NCBI RefSeq assembly: GCF_021654575.1
Contig: NZ_AP024488.1
Coordinates: 4,053,501 to 4,117,500, forward strand
Reading direction: 5' to 3'
DNA length: 64,000 nt
DNA from: Desulfoluna limicola
GTDB lineage: Bacteria; Desulfobacterota; Desulfobacteria; Desulfobacterales; Desulfolunaceae
Positions 42,909 to 51,512 of this stretch are shown here, one piece after another; positions within the stretch are counted from its first letter, which is position 1; each line of letters begins with the position of its first letter. The notes beneath the pieces were generated by a model. That model was not told the DNA's origin. It saw nothing but the letters and a program-made list of their open reading frames with translations, and did no database searches. The translations under genes were made by a program, and so were the position numbers.

Positions 42909-44825
42909 CTACCCCTGCCCCAATTCCCGTTCGCACCAGGCCACGACCTGATGAAAGGGTTCGGTTTCCAGGGCGGCGAAGCCTTGTTCCTTGCGGGTGC
43001 GGGCAAGGGAGGGCGAGGGGATGCCGCAGAGGAATTTGGCGATGAGGCGTGGGTCTCTGGTGGAAAGTTTTGAAACAAACGCCCCGGCCACATCGTGGAG
43101 GCGCAAGGTGGAGAGATCTTTCACGGCGGGGGCCGGTGGAAGAGGCCGGTGGGTACCACGGCAGACCGAGCAGACACCGCAACCAGAGGGGAGGGGTTCC
43201 CCAAAATAGGTGGAGAGGGCCTGTGCGAGGCAGGCATTCCGATCGGCCAGGTCGAGGATGCTGTGGATACGGCCCACTTCGGTTCTCTCTTTTCGGTTGA
43301 AGAGGTCAAAAAGGGTGTCGGTCAACGCCGCAACGTCGATACTCGGCTGAAGGATCTCAAAGACATCCACGGCCCGCCCCTGCTTCAGGGTGATCATCCC
43401 CTGCTCTTCAAACCATGTAAGGGCAGTCAGGATCCGGTCACGGGGTGATCCGGTCTTTTCACAGATGGCCTGCATGTCCGGATAGCTCCACACCTTCTTG
43501 TCCGCACTTTCGCTGATGATGGTCTCGACAAAGGCCCTTCGCTCTCCCTGAAAGGAGCTTGCAAGGGCCTCTTTGGGGCGTTCGTATTTGAAGGCGTAGT
43601 TCTCAAAGAAGACCCTTAGAGGCTTGATTATCCCGGAGAGCTCCAGGTAGACAAGAAGGGTCTTCAGGGGCAGGGGCCTCATGTCCAACGTCTTTGAGAG
43701 CTCGTATTGACGCACCTCCCACTGCCGATCCGGGTGTGACGCAATCTCTGCAAGAAGGATGCGAATGCTCTCCTTGGACGGGGTGTCCCCGTAGACAAAG
43801 TTCTCCAGGGTATGGATGCCCTCCCGCGACCCAATCAAGGTGCAGATGGAGACCTCTCCGTCCCGTCCCGCACGCCCGATCTCCTGGCTGTAGCCTTCGA
43901 TGGATTTCGGCGGATCAAAGTGGATCACTTTTCGAATGTTGCTCTTGTCAATCCCCATGCCAAAGGCGATGGTGGCGGCCACAGAAGAAAGGGAGCCTTC
44001 CATGAACCGGTTCTGAATGGAGGCCCGGGTGTCTGGGTCAAGCCCGGCATGGTAGGCTTCGCAGGGAAATCCGTTCTCCGCCAGATGCGCCGCGATCCCT
44101 TCCGCCCCTTTTTGAAGGGTGGTGTAGACGATGGCAGGCCCCTGGGGATCCTGGCGCATTGCATCAAGCAATCGGGACCTCTTCTCGCCAAAGTTGGCCG
44201 CCGGCATCACCTGCAGGTGAAGGTTGGGCCGGAAAAACCCTGTACGGACGGTGCTGTCTTCCCCCATGCCGAACTTTTCGCAGATATCCTGTGCCACCTG
44301 GGGCGTGGCCGTGGCGGTGAGCAAAAGGACCTGGGGAATCTGGTAAAAAGCCTTGTACTCAGGGATTTTCAGGTAATCGGGCCGAAAGTTGTGGCCCCAC
44401 TCGGAAATGCAGTGGGCCTCGTCCACCACGAGAAGCGACAGATGCATGCGCTGAAGCTGCTGACGGAAAATCTCGTTTCGAAGCCGCTCCACGGACACCA
44501 TCAGAATCTTGAGCCGCCCGGAGATCGCCTCGCCGATGATCCGGCTCGACTCCTCACGCGTCAGGGTGGAATCAAGCCGCGCCGCCGGAATCCCCTTTCC
44601 CTTGAGAAAATCCTCCTGATCCTTCATCAGAGCAATCAGCGGCGAAATCACCAGGGTCACCCCCGGCAACGCCAAAGCCGGCAACTGGTAACACAGCGAC
44701 TTGCCCGCCCCTGTAGGGAATACCGCCAGGGCCGACGCCCCACCGAGAATCCGGTCCACCACCTGCTCCTGGCCATACCGAAAGCCCGTAAACCCGAATC
44801 GCCCCAACAGCTCTGATGTGTTCAT
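42909..44825 (-). CDS. recQ: ATP-dependent DNA helicase RecQ
   Basis: A 638-residue SF2 helicase. Motif I FPTGAGKSLCYQ (GAGKS 39-43), motif II VVDEAHCISEWGHNFRPDY (DEAH 135-138), motif III LLTATATPQV, motif VI QEIGRAGRDG. A zinc-binding region (CGVCSVC) and a C-terminal segment that may be an HRDC-like or truncated domain follow. It unwinds DNA 3' to 5' in recombination and fork repair. ATG 44825 has AAAGGA upstream; an in-frame extension further up is repeat DNA. Length is normal. Monocistronic between repeats. Confidence 0.93.
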   Translation of the reverse strand: MNTSELLGRFGFTGFRYGQEQVVDRILGGASALAVFPTGAGKSLCYQLPALALPGVTLVISPLIALMKDQEDFLKGKGIPAARLDSTLTREESSRIIGEAISGRLKILMVSVERLRNEIFRQQLQRMHLSLLVVDEAHCISEWGHNFRPDYLKIPEYKAFYQIPQVLLLTATATPQVAQDICEKFGMGEDSTVRTGFFRPNLHLQVMPAANFGEKRSRLLDAMRQDPQGPAIVYTTLQKGAEGIAAHLAENGFPCEAYHAGLDPDTRASIQNRFMEGSLSSVAATIAFGMGIDKSNIRKVIHFDPPKSIEGYSQEIGRAGRDGEVSICTLIGSREGIHTLENFVYGDTPSKESIRILLAEIASHPDRQWEVRQYELSKTLDMRPLPLKTLLVYLELSGIIKPLRVFFENYAFKYERPKEALASSFQGERRAFVETIISESADKKVWSYPDMQAICEKTGSPRDRILTALTWFEEQGMITLKQGRAVDVFEILQPSIDVAALTDTLFDLFNRKERTEVGRIHSILDLADRNACLAQALSTYFGEPLPSGCGVCSVCRGTHRPLPPAPAVKDLSTLRLHDVAGAFVSKLSTRDPRLIAKFLCGIPSPSLARTRKEQGFAALETEPFHQVVAWCERELGQG

Positions 44826-44884
44826 TGATTGTCCTTTCAGTTTAAAAAAGTGCCTTCTATGGGCAAAATGCGTGGAAAACGGAA

Positions 44885-44990
44885 GCCTCCGGCGGCGAGG
44901 TGAGCCACCTCGAAAGCTGGTTGCCATTGCGCTTCCCCCCTCGTTCCTCGGGGCAAATCGCAATGGCGTTCGCCGCGGGCTGCGCCCGCC
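44885..44990 (+). repeat. GCCTCCGGCGG repeat upstream of recQ
   Basis: Box, hairpin 1 CGAGGTG/CACCTCG, hairpin 2 arms GCCATTGCG/CGCAATGGC around CCCTCGTTCCTCGGGG, then hairpin GCGGGC/GCCCGC (CGCGGGCTGCGCCCGCC). TGCCTTCTATGG lies 33 bp before the box. A further partial CCAGGGG-type piece follows at 45049. AT-rich DNA from 45170 to 45333 carries a 50-codon open stretch ending NALKFFS with no start or family I know. Nothing else in 44826-45528. Confidence 0.82.
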
Positions 44991-45392
44991 TCCAATGCAG
45001 GCGGTTGTCACATACGGTATCACACGCGTCAACGGGTCTGGATACAGCGGCCAGGGGATGATCGCCTGGACCCAGGTTGCGATGGCAGCGTGGCGAAGAG
45101 AAGCCAGAAAATGCAATGGCCTTGGCCGAAATCACCCCGGTGCACCAAATGGCGAGTCAACCTCAACCACACGTCACATTTGTCATAACGTTATTGAAAA
45201 CGAAGGTAAAGGCGCTGCCGTCACTCACTATAAATTGGATTTTATAAGAATGGAGATCTATGGAAAAAGTATACCCATACAAAACAGACACTCACCCGAA
45301 AACATTCTTAATGCATTGAAATTCTTTTCATAGTCAACATATCCCATTAAATGCAAGGCCAAAAGAGAACGGAAGATGTCAAACACAAAAAA

Positions 45393-45487
45393 AGCCCCCT
45401 GCTTTTCTCCGAGGAACGTGGAGAAAAGCAGGGGGCTATCGAACCGTTTTTGGTCCAGCTTTTTTCAAAAAGCTGGCCGCCGGAGGC
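45393..45487 (-). repeat. GCCTCCGG-type repeat with perfect 18-bp stem
   Basis: Arms AGCCCCCTGCTTTTCTCC and GGAGAAAAGCAGGGGGCT pair perfectly around GAGGAACGT, the conserved loop. A second hairpin CAGCTTTTTT/AAAAAGCTG and the inverse box complete it. On the plus strand an A-run precedes the stem. It lies just downstream of the chemoreceptor stop and may terminate that transcript (T-run on the minus strand). Confidence 0.82.
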
Positions 45488-45528
45488 TATGGTTACCCAT
45501 TCGCCTTCAGCCATTCGCCAGTTTTTGT

Positions 45529-47253
45529 TTACACCTTAAATCGAGACACCATGGCCGTCAGGGATTCGGAGAGGCGCGTGAGCTCATCGGCACTGTTGCT
45601 CAGCACGGTGCTGCTGGCCGCGATTTCTCCACCTGTGGCGTTCACCATGCCGATCTCTTCGGCAATGTTGGCGGACACCATGGAGCTCTCAGCCACGTTG
45701 CTGTTCACCTCATCAATGCCCTGGGCTGCCTGGGATACGTTTCCTGCAATTTCACGTGTGGTGACGGCCTGCTCTTCCACTGCGGCAGCGATGGTGGAGA
45801 CGATGTCGTTGACTTCCACAATGACATCAGAGATGGCCCGAATTTCCGTGACGGTATCCCGGGTCGCGCCCTGGATGTCTTCCACCTGGCGTTTGATCTC
45901 CTGGGTGGCATCGGAGGTTTGTCCGGCCAGGACCTTGATCTCATTGGCGACCACGGCAAAACCTTTGCCCGCTTCGCCGGCGCGTGCCGCCTCAATGGTT
46001 GCGTTCAGGGCCAGAAGGTTGGTCTGCTCGGAGATATCGGTGATCGCTTCTGTCACCTTGCTGATCTCCTGGGCAACGCCGCCCAGAAGGTCCACCTTTT
46101 CCGTGGCCACTTTGGCTTTGCCCACGGCGCTCTGGGTGATGGTGCTGGCTTTTTCCGAGTTGGCGGCAATGTCCTGAACCGTGACGCTCATCTCCTCCGA
46201 AGCGGCGGCAACCATCCCCACGTTGGTGGAAGCCTGCTCGCTGGCGGCGGCAACAGAGGTCATGCTGACGCTCATCTCTTCGGCCGCGGCGGCAACGCTT
46301 TCCGCCTTGGCAGAGGCCTGCTCGGCGTTCTGCGAAAGCTGAGTCGATACCGCGGACAGCTCGCTGGAGGCACCATTGAGACCCATGGCGTTCTCCGCCA
46401 CATCACGGACGATGCCCTGAAGGTTTTCAATGAAGACGTTGATCCAGTGTGCCAGCTCCCCGGTCTCATCCTGGTTATTGATCACAAGTCGGGTGGTGAG
46501 GTCTCCCTCACCCTCGGCAATGCCTTTAAGCCCGTCGATGGCTTCCCGTAAGGAACGGGTAATACCAAAGGCCATGGCAAGGGTCACAGGCAGGATCACC
46601 AGCAGAAAAAAGGCGCCGGCGATACCCGCGACAAGAAAGCCCCCTTTGGCGACTTTTTCGGAGATAACCCCCTCGATATGGGCCTTCTCTTCCTCAATAT
46701 TGTCGATATAGACACCGGTTCCCACCCAGAGAGAGGTGCCGGGAATCATTTCCGCATACCCGAGCTTGGGCTGAATCCCCTTGCCCGGCTTTTCAAATCG
46801 GTACTCCACGAAACCACCGCCGGAGGTTGCGGCTTCTTTGAGTTCTTTCACAAAAAAAACCCCATCGGCGTCCTTGGCCCCGCCAAGGTCCTTCCCCGCG
46901 AGAGAGAGCTTTGAGGCCACACACACCACGGTGGTGCCGCTGTAGACGAAGTAATACCCGGATTTGTCCTCTTCAAAGCGAATGGGCTGAATGAGTTCTT
47001 CGATGGCAACCCTTACCTCTTCCGGGTCTTCTTTTCCCTCCAGGGCCTTGCCGAGAAGGAGGGCCACCGAGTGTGACCCCACCTTCAGCTTCTCTTTCTG
47101 CCCTTGGAGCATGACCTCCGCCGACTCTTCAATACCGGCGTTCTTGGCCAACTTGCCTGTTTGTAATGACCCAAATAGCATGCCGGCAAACAGAACCATG
47201 ATCATCCCGATGATAATGAATATCCGTGCCTTGATTGATACGTTTTTAAGCAT
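45529..47253 (-). CDS. Methyl-accepting chemotaxis protein, single Cache sensor
   Basis: A 574-residue chemoreceptor: TM1 about 8-30, periplasmic sCache_2-like domain ([34 protein letters not shown], then [15 protein letters not shown]), TM2 ([25 protein letters not shown]), HAMP and a signalling domain with tip [39 protein letters not shown]. It probably senses a small carboxylate or similar ligand. ATG 47253 follows AAGGAG at six bases; an earlier in-frame ATG overlaps that site and is rejected. Confidence 0.93.
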   Translation of the reverse strand: MLKNVSIKARIFIIIGMIMVLFAGMLFGSLQTGKLAKNAGIEESAEVMLQGQKEKLKVGSHSVALLLGKALEGKEDPEEVRVAIEELIQPIRFEEDKSGYYFVYSGTTVVCVASKLSLAGKDLGGAKDADGVFFVKELKEAATSGGGFVEYRFEKPGKGIQPKLGYAEMIPGTSLWVGTGVYIDNIEEEKAHIEGVISEKVAKGGFLVAGIAGAFFLLVILPVTLAMAFGITRSLREAIDGLKGIAEGEGDLTTRLVINNQDETGELAHWINVFIENLQGIVRDVAENAMGLNGASSELSAVSTQLSQNAEQASAKAESVAAAAEEMSVSMTSVAAASEQASTNVGMVAAASEEMSVTVQDIAANSEKASTITQSAVGKAKVATEKVDLLGGVAQEISKVTEAITDISEQTNLLALNATIEAARAGEAGKGFAVVANEIKVLAGQTSDATQEIKRQVEDIQGATRDTVTEIRAISDVIVEVNDIVSTIAAAVEEQAVTTREIAGNVSQAAQGIDEVNSNVAESSMVSANIAEEIGMVNATGGEIAASSTVLSNSADELTRLSESLTAMVSRFKV

Positions 47254-47575
47254 CACAACTCCTTCGAATGTATACATTTCCGCCTTCTCCTCGTTGGAAA
47301 GGCAGTATCAGCGCCAAGCCATCCATCACAGGAACTCGATACGACATCCGTCAATACGTCAGTGTCCCTTGAACGTCCCCCCACGGCCCACATTTTCAAT
47401 TTTTGACATGTTTCAAATGCCAGTGCATAAAAAACATATCGTCGATTTCGCCACTTTATTTAGCCCATTTTTAAAATACCGTTTCACCGCCCCAAAACAC
47501 CGTTTTCCTGGCACACTCCTTTTGCGTAAAACCCGATTCGGTATCCTGCCCGCTCACCCAGGCCCCCTTGCCGAC

Positions 47576-47625
47576 AAAAAAAATACCTTCACCAGAGTTT
47601 GTTGTCACATCAACTCTGGTGAAGG
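47576..47625 (-). terminator. Rho-independent terminator, minus strand
   Basis: CCTTCACCAGAGTT / AACTCTGGTGAAGG (14-bp perfect stem, 12-base loop) followed on the minus strand by TATTTTTTTT. The nearest minus-strand gene upstream is the aldehyde dehydrogenase, whose stop is 470 bp away beyond a repeat; this could end its transcript or that of an unseen RNA. Confidence 0.65.
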
Positions 47626-47890
47626 CATGTTTGTTTCTGATCACCATCCATTCTCAGCGACCATCAAGGGCATTGATGTCGCCGGCATGGTGGCTTGTAA
47701 AGAATGTTCTTCGTGCCTGGTTCTTTGTTCTTCGTTCGAGGAGTCGCTGCGCTCCATCAGATATAAAAAAGCATCTGCTGGTTGCTGAGGTTGAACGGCC
47801 GTCATGGTCCGATTTTCAGGTAATAACCGCGAAGCTCGCGAATCGCCATTCGGGCTACGCGAAGGAATCCAAGCCACGTCAACCTTTGTC

Positions 47891-48094
47891 CACGGGCGCA
47901 GCCCGTCCACGAATGTGATCGACCTGAGGAACGAAAGTCGGGAGCATTCGGAATCTGCAGCTCGTGCGCTTGTGGCACTCAGGGCGGACTGTCAAACTTC
48001 GTGCGAATGCGAACGTGACGGGGCATGGCATACGACACCCGAGTCGCATTCGCAAACCCGCTTTCAAGGTGGCGCCACCTTGCCCCCGGAGGGG
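47891..48094 (-). repeat. Double GCCTCCGG-type repeat, reverse orientation
   Basis: Two hairpin-2 versions in tandem: one with arms CGAATG/CATTCG around GAGGAACGA, and one with arms GCGAATGCG/CGCATTCGC without the usual loop. Hairpin 1 (CAAGGTGGCGCCACCTTG) and a damaged box (CCCCCGGAGGG) abut the aldehyde dehydrogenase stop. A GTTC-type copy lies at 47703-47757. No gene in 47254-48098. Confidence 0.75.
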
Positions 48095-48098
48095 GGCT

Positions 48099-49694
48099 TT
48101 ATTTCATGAACATCCGGGGAAACCCCTTGAGAATATCACCGAACCCTTTTGCCTTCTCCTTCCAGTCTTTCCCGTAGAGGGTCAAGGCGACGCCTTTGAT
48201 GGTGTTGTACACCCGGGGGCTGAAGGGGTGCCACCAGAGATTTTTCTTCACAAAGGGCATCATGTCCTGCACCACAACCTGGGATTCGGTCATTTCCGCA
48301 AAGCCGACGGCCCCGTGGGAACGGCCGATGCCTGATTCCTTGAACCCACCCCAGGGGGTCTCCGGAAGGCCGTGGCTCATGAGGTGATCGTTAATGGTGA
48401 TGGCACCGGCCATAATCCGGCGCCCCAGCGCTTCAGCCTGCCTCCGGTCTTTGGACCAGACCGACCCTGTAAGGCCGAGTTCGGAATCATTGGCTAGAGT
48501 GAGCGCCTCTTCCATGGAGTTCACCTTCATCACGCCCAGTACGGGCCCGAAGGTCTCTTCGGCCATCACCACCATGTCGTGATCCACGTTGGTGAGTACG
48601 GTGGGGGCGTAAAAATAGCCCTGCTGGGGATCTTTGGGAAGCCTCGCCTGTGCGTAAACAGTCGCCCCTTTGGCCAGGGCATCCTCCACGTGGCGTTTCA
48701 CCGTTTCAAACTGGCGACCGGTGGCAATGGCACCGATGTCGATGGTGTGATCCCGGTCGTAGCCCACCCGAAGCGATTCCACCTTCGTTTTAAGAAGCGT
48801 CATAAAGGGCTCGTAAACCGACGCGTGAACATAAACACGCTCCACCCCGCCGCAGGATTGGCCGGCATTCTGCAGGCCCGCCCAGACAGCGCCGCTGACA
48901 GCTCGGTGCAGGTCGGCATCTTCACACACCAGCATGGCATCGTTGCCGCCAAGTTCCAGGGAGACCGGCGTAAGGCTCTCGGCCGCCTTCTTCATCAGGA
49001 TTTTCCCCACGCGGACAGAGCCCGTAAAAAAGAGCTTGTCCACGCCCAACTCCAGAAAAGCGTCGCCGGCCACAGGCCCATCCATGTTGATAAAGCTGAA
49101 GAGTCCTTTGGGCAAATCGGCGGCTTCCAGGCACTCTTTCAGCACCAACCCCACGGCTTGGGTTTCTCCGGCGGTTTTAAGGATCACGGCATTGCCCGCA
49201 AGGAGCCCCATGACCACTTCGGAGAACGGAATGCTGAAGGGGTAGTTCCAGGGGGAGATAATCCCGATCACCCCGAAGGGAACCCGGTACATGCGACTCC
49301 ACTTGTTGGCGAAAAAGATATTTCCCGGCAATATCCGTCGGGGCTTTAAGTAGCCTTTTGACTTGCGGCAGTAATAGGTCAGGGCCATGGTGGCCGGCAC
49401 GATCTCGGACACAAGGGCGTCGATGCGTGTTTTCCCAACATCCCGGGCCACGGTCTCGGCCAACTCATCCAGGTGAGCCATCATGTGGTCCCGAATCGGC
49501 AGCATCCGCTTAACCCGCTCATTCACCGGCATCGCCGCCCACATCGCCTGGGCACGTCGTCCGGCCTCGATGGCCTCTTTGAGTTCCTCTCTCGTATGCA
49601 CCGGGGATTCGCGAAGGACTTTTCCCGTCACCGCATCACAGCAAGGGGTCGCCTCAAAATCAGGTACAACCTGTGCTTCCATGGAACCGCTCAT
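48099..49694 (-). CDS. NAD(P)-dependent aldehyde dehydrogenase
   Basis: A 531-residue ALDH-superfamily enzyme oxidising an aldehyde to the acid. Catalytic residues are present: N150 (SPWNYPF), E247 (SLELGGNDAML) and Cys281 (NAGQSCGGVERVYV), plus the cofactor segment FFTGSVRVGKILMK. It carries a 45-residue C-terminal extension (KKNLWWHPFSPRVYNTIKGVA) as in long-chain or coniferyl-type ALDHs, so a hydrophobic substrate is plausible. AAAGGAG precedes the ATG. No partner enzyme adjoins. Confidence 0.92.
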   Translation of the reverse strand: MSGSMEAQVVPDFEATPCCDAVTGKVLRESPVHTREELKEAIEAGRRAQAMWAAMPVNERVKRMLPIRDHMMAHLDELAETVARDVGKTRIDALVSEIVPATMALTYYCRKSKGYLKPRRILPGNIFFANKWSRMYRVPFGVIGIISPWNYPFSIPFSEVVMGLLAGNAVILKTAGETQAVGLVLKECLEAADLPKGLFSFINMDGPVAGDAFLELGVDKLFFTGSVRVGKILMKKAAESLTPVSLELGGNDAMLVCEDADLHRAVSGAVWAGLQNAGQSCGGVERVYVHASVYEPFMTLLKTKVESLRVGYDRDHTIDIGAIATGRQFETVKRHVEDALAKGATVYAQARLPKDPQQGYFYAPTVLTNVDHDMVVMAEETFGPVLGVMKVNSMEEALTLANDSELGLTGSVWSKDRRQAEALGRRIMAGAITINDHLMSHGLPETPWGGFKESGIGRSHGAVGFAEMTESQVVVQDMMPFVKKNLWWHPFSPRVYNTIKGVALTLYGKDWKEKAKGFGDILKGFPRMFMK

Positions 49695-49893
49695 GTGAGT
49701 CTCCTTTTCAAATGGATCTGCCGTTTAAGCCATGGCGCCCGAACCCCTCAGTCGGCCAGCCGACCGAGAGCCATACCAGAAACATACGCAGCGATCCCAA
49801 CCCTGTCAATACATAGAAAATAATGACCCATACTGACCCATACACACCAATGTAACGGCCATCTGTCTTTGGTTATGTGAGTCCTTCAGATTG

Positions 49894-50050
49894 GCCTCCG
49901 ACAGCAAGGTGTGCCACCTTGAAAGCAGGTAGCGGCTGCGCTTTGCCCCTCGTTCCTCGGGCCAAATCACATCCGCGTTTAAAGTGAAATTCGTTCATGG
50001 ACACGTTTCAAGACCTGTTTGGTGAACTTTTCAAAAGTTTGGCCCTGGCT
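49894..50050 (+). repeat. GCCTCCGG-type repeat, right box lost
   Basis: Diverged box GCCTCCGACAGC, hairpin 1 CAAGGTG/CACCTTG, hairpin 2 with weak arms (GCGGCTGCG / CACATCCGC), then the same ATTCGTTCATGG and CTTTTCAAAAGTTTGG half as the copy at 42731. It ends about 180 bp before the Crp/Fnr gene. In 49695-49890 I see only a short direct repeat TGACCCATAC TGACCCATAC at about 49822. Confidence 0.75.
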
Positions 50051-50232
50051 TTAATCATAACAGGCAAAGTTAAACTCAATGGTGACTTCCCGCGTGCCAA
50101 AAAACCACCAATATCGTAAGACTGTGTTGGGGGTACGCCGCAACCCGTTCTCACGCAACGGGTCACGGCGACCGTTCGGTTGCACCAAGTCAAGCAGGCT
50201 GAATAGCTGGGACAATAAGGAGAGCTGTGGCC

Positions 50233-50943
50233 ATGCCACACTACGAAAGCGAAACATACAAGCAGGATCTGGCGGTATTCCGCATCAGGAAACTCAACGC
50301 TCCCTGGCGGGAGATCACTCACCTTGGCGAGCGAAAGGTCCTTCCCAGACACCATGAACTTGGCAATCCCGAAGGCGAGACCTTCTTCTTCCTTAACCGG
50401 GGAAGCCTTCGCCTCTCCTGCATTGCCGAAGACGGCCAGGAGCGCGTGGTGATGATCATGGAGGAAGGGGTCATCTTCGGCGAGATCACCTTCATGCACA
50501 AATCCAGCGTCCACTTCCACAGCCTGCGCACCCTCTCTGAGTGTGAAGTCTTCATCTTCCCCAACACCTTGCTGGACGACGTCGGCTTCTGCCTCCAATA
50601 CCCCCACCTGATCCTCAACCTCGTCAGGTCCCTCGGCGTCAAGGCAGGTGCCTTTTTCAGCCAGATCTACGACTCCAACCTTCTGGATGCCCGGGGCCAG
50701 ATCTGCCGCATGCTCTCCCACATCTGGAGGGAGCAGGGCAAAGCCGAGGCAGTCAACCCCGACCTCTCCCAGATCGACATGGCCAACATCCTTGGGATCC
50801 ACCGAAGCAGCGTCTGCCGCGTCATCCGAGAGCTGCGGGACGAAGGCGTCATCGGCCGATTTTCCAAGACCCGCCTCGAAGTCCTCGACCCCGAGACCCT
50901 CATGGAGCATGGCGAGATGCTCTGCATCCTGCCGTCTGAGTGA
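50233..50943 (+). CDS. Crp/Fnr-family regulator of the sulfatase-like locus
   Basis: 236 residues: cNMP-binding-like barrel (about 25-140, GETFFFLNRGSLRLSCIAEDGQERVVMIMEEGVIFGE) and C-terminal HTH (LSQIDMANILGIHRSSVCRVIRELRDEGVIG). A different subfamily from the regulator at 11340 and without an N-terminal Fe-S cluster. ATG 50233 is preferred to GTG 50227 because AAGGAGAG lies eight bases before it. Gene order suggests it controls the hydrolase-thioredoxin-transporter genes that follow. Confidence 0.87.
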   Translation: MPHYESETYKQDLAVFRIRKLNAPWREITHLGERKVLPRHHELGNPEGETFFFLNRGSLRLSCIAEDGQERVVMIMEEGVIFGEITFMHKSSVHFHSLRTLSECEVFIFPNTLLDDVGFCLQYPHLILNLVRSLGVKAGAFFSQIYDSNLLDARGQICRMLSHIWREQGKAEAVNPDLSQIDMANILGIHRSSVCRVIRELRDEGVIGRFSKTRLEVLDPETLMEHGEMLCILPSE

Positions 50944-50956
50944 AAAGAACAGCCTT

Positions 50957-51060
50957 GCCTCCGGCGGTTAAGGGCAAAGCCCTTGGAACCCAGGCTCGTA
51001 AATGCTCCGCCCCCTCGTTCCTCGGGTACGTCACATTTACGGATGGGCTTCGTCCGTAAA
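50957..51060 (+). repeat. GCCTCCGGCGG repeat
   Basis: Box (GCCTCCGGCGGTT), hairpin AAGGGC/GCCCTT, hairpin 2 arms CGTAAATG/CATTTACG around CCCTCGTTCCTCGGG, hairpin ACGGATGGGCTTCGTCCGT. The outer arms are a further independent pairing. The rest of 50944-51512 contains the AT-rich promoter region near 51320. Confidence 0.8.
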
Positions 51061-51319
51061 CAATGCCTGCAATCTCCACTCTCAACGAAAGCCCCCCACC
51101 GGTATCACGTACATGCCGGGTCGGAGCACGGCGCGCCCGAAAAGCAACGCCGCTGAGGATGTAAAGGTCACTATTCCGCTGTGCCTCCGGAGAATCGCTT
51201 TTTGAAATGAGCCCCAAACACGTTTCGGTGGCATCCCCTAATCCAACCAGACTCACCTCTATCCATCCATGCCAGCCCGTGCTCCACCCCACACCGACTA
51301 TCCCACCCGCCCCGTTTCG

Positions 51320-51334
51320 ATCAAAATATTTGAT
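51320..51334. promoter_or_regulatory. Palindromic operator candidate upstream of sulfatase-like gene
   Basis: ATCAAA-ATA-TTTGAT in a markedly AT-rich stretch (51315-51365), about 180 bp before the hydrolase start. It has the size and symmetry of a Crp/Fnr-type site, though the half-sites are in the opposite order to the E. coli FNR box. Confidence 0.4.
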
Positions 51335-51512
51335 GACATAATTCAACAATTTTTCAAAAAATGTCTCATGTGAAGCAGAATTTTTCCTCGGGATGGCCTA
51401 ATCTCTCCCCATCATGAAACAGGTACACGGCCTGAGCATCATCGCCCGGGCCGGTTGGCGGCGAACCATCTCGCCGGACATATGGACACTTTATTGTGCC
51501 GAGGTAAATCAC

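Noticed and set aside
47505..47535. TGGCAC followed by TTTTGC as a sigma-54 promoter.
   Set aside because: The GG to GC distance is 12 instead of 10 bases and no gene follows in that direction at a sensible distance.
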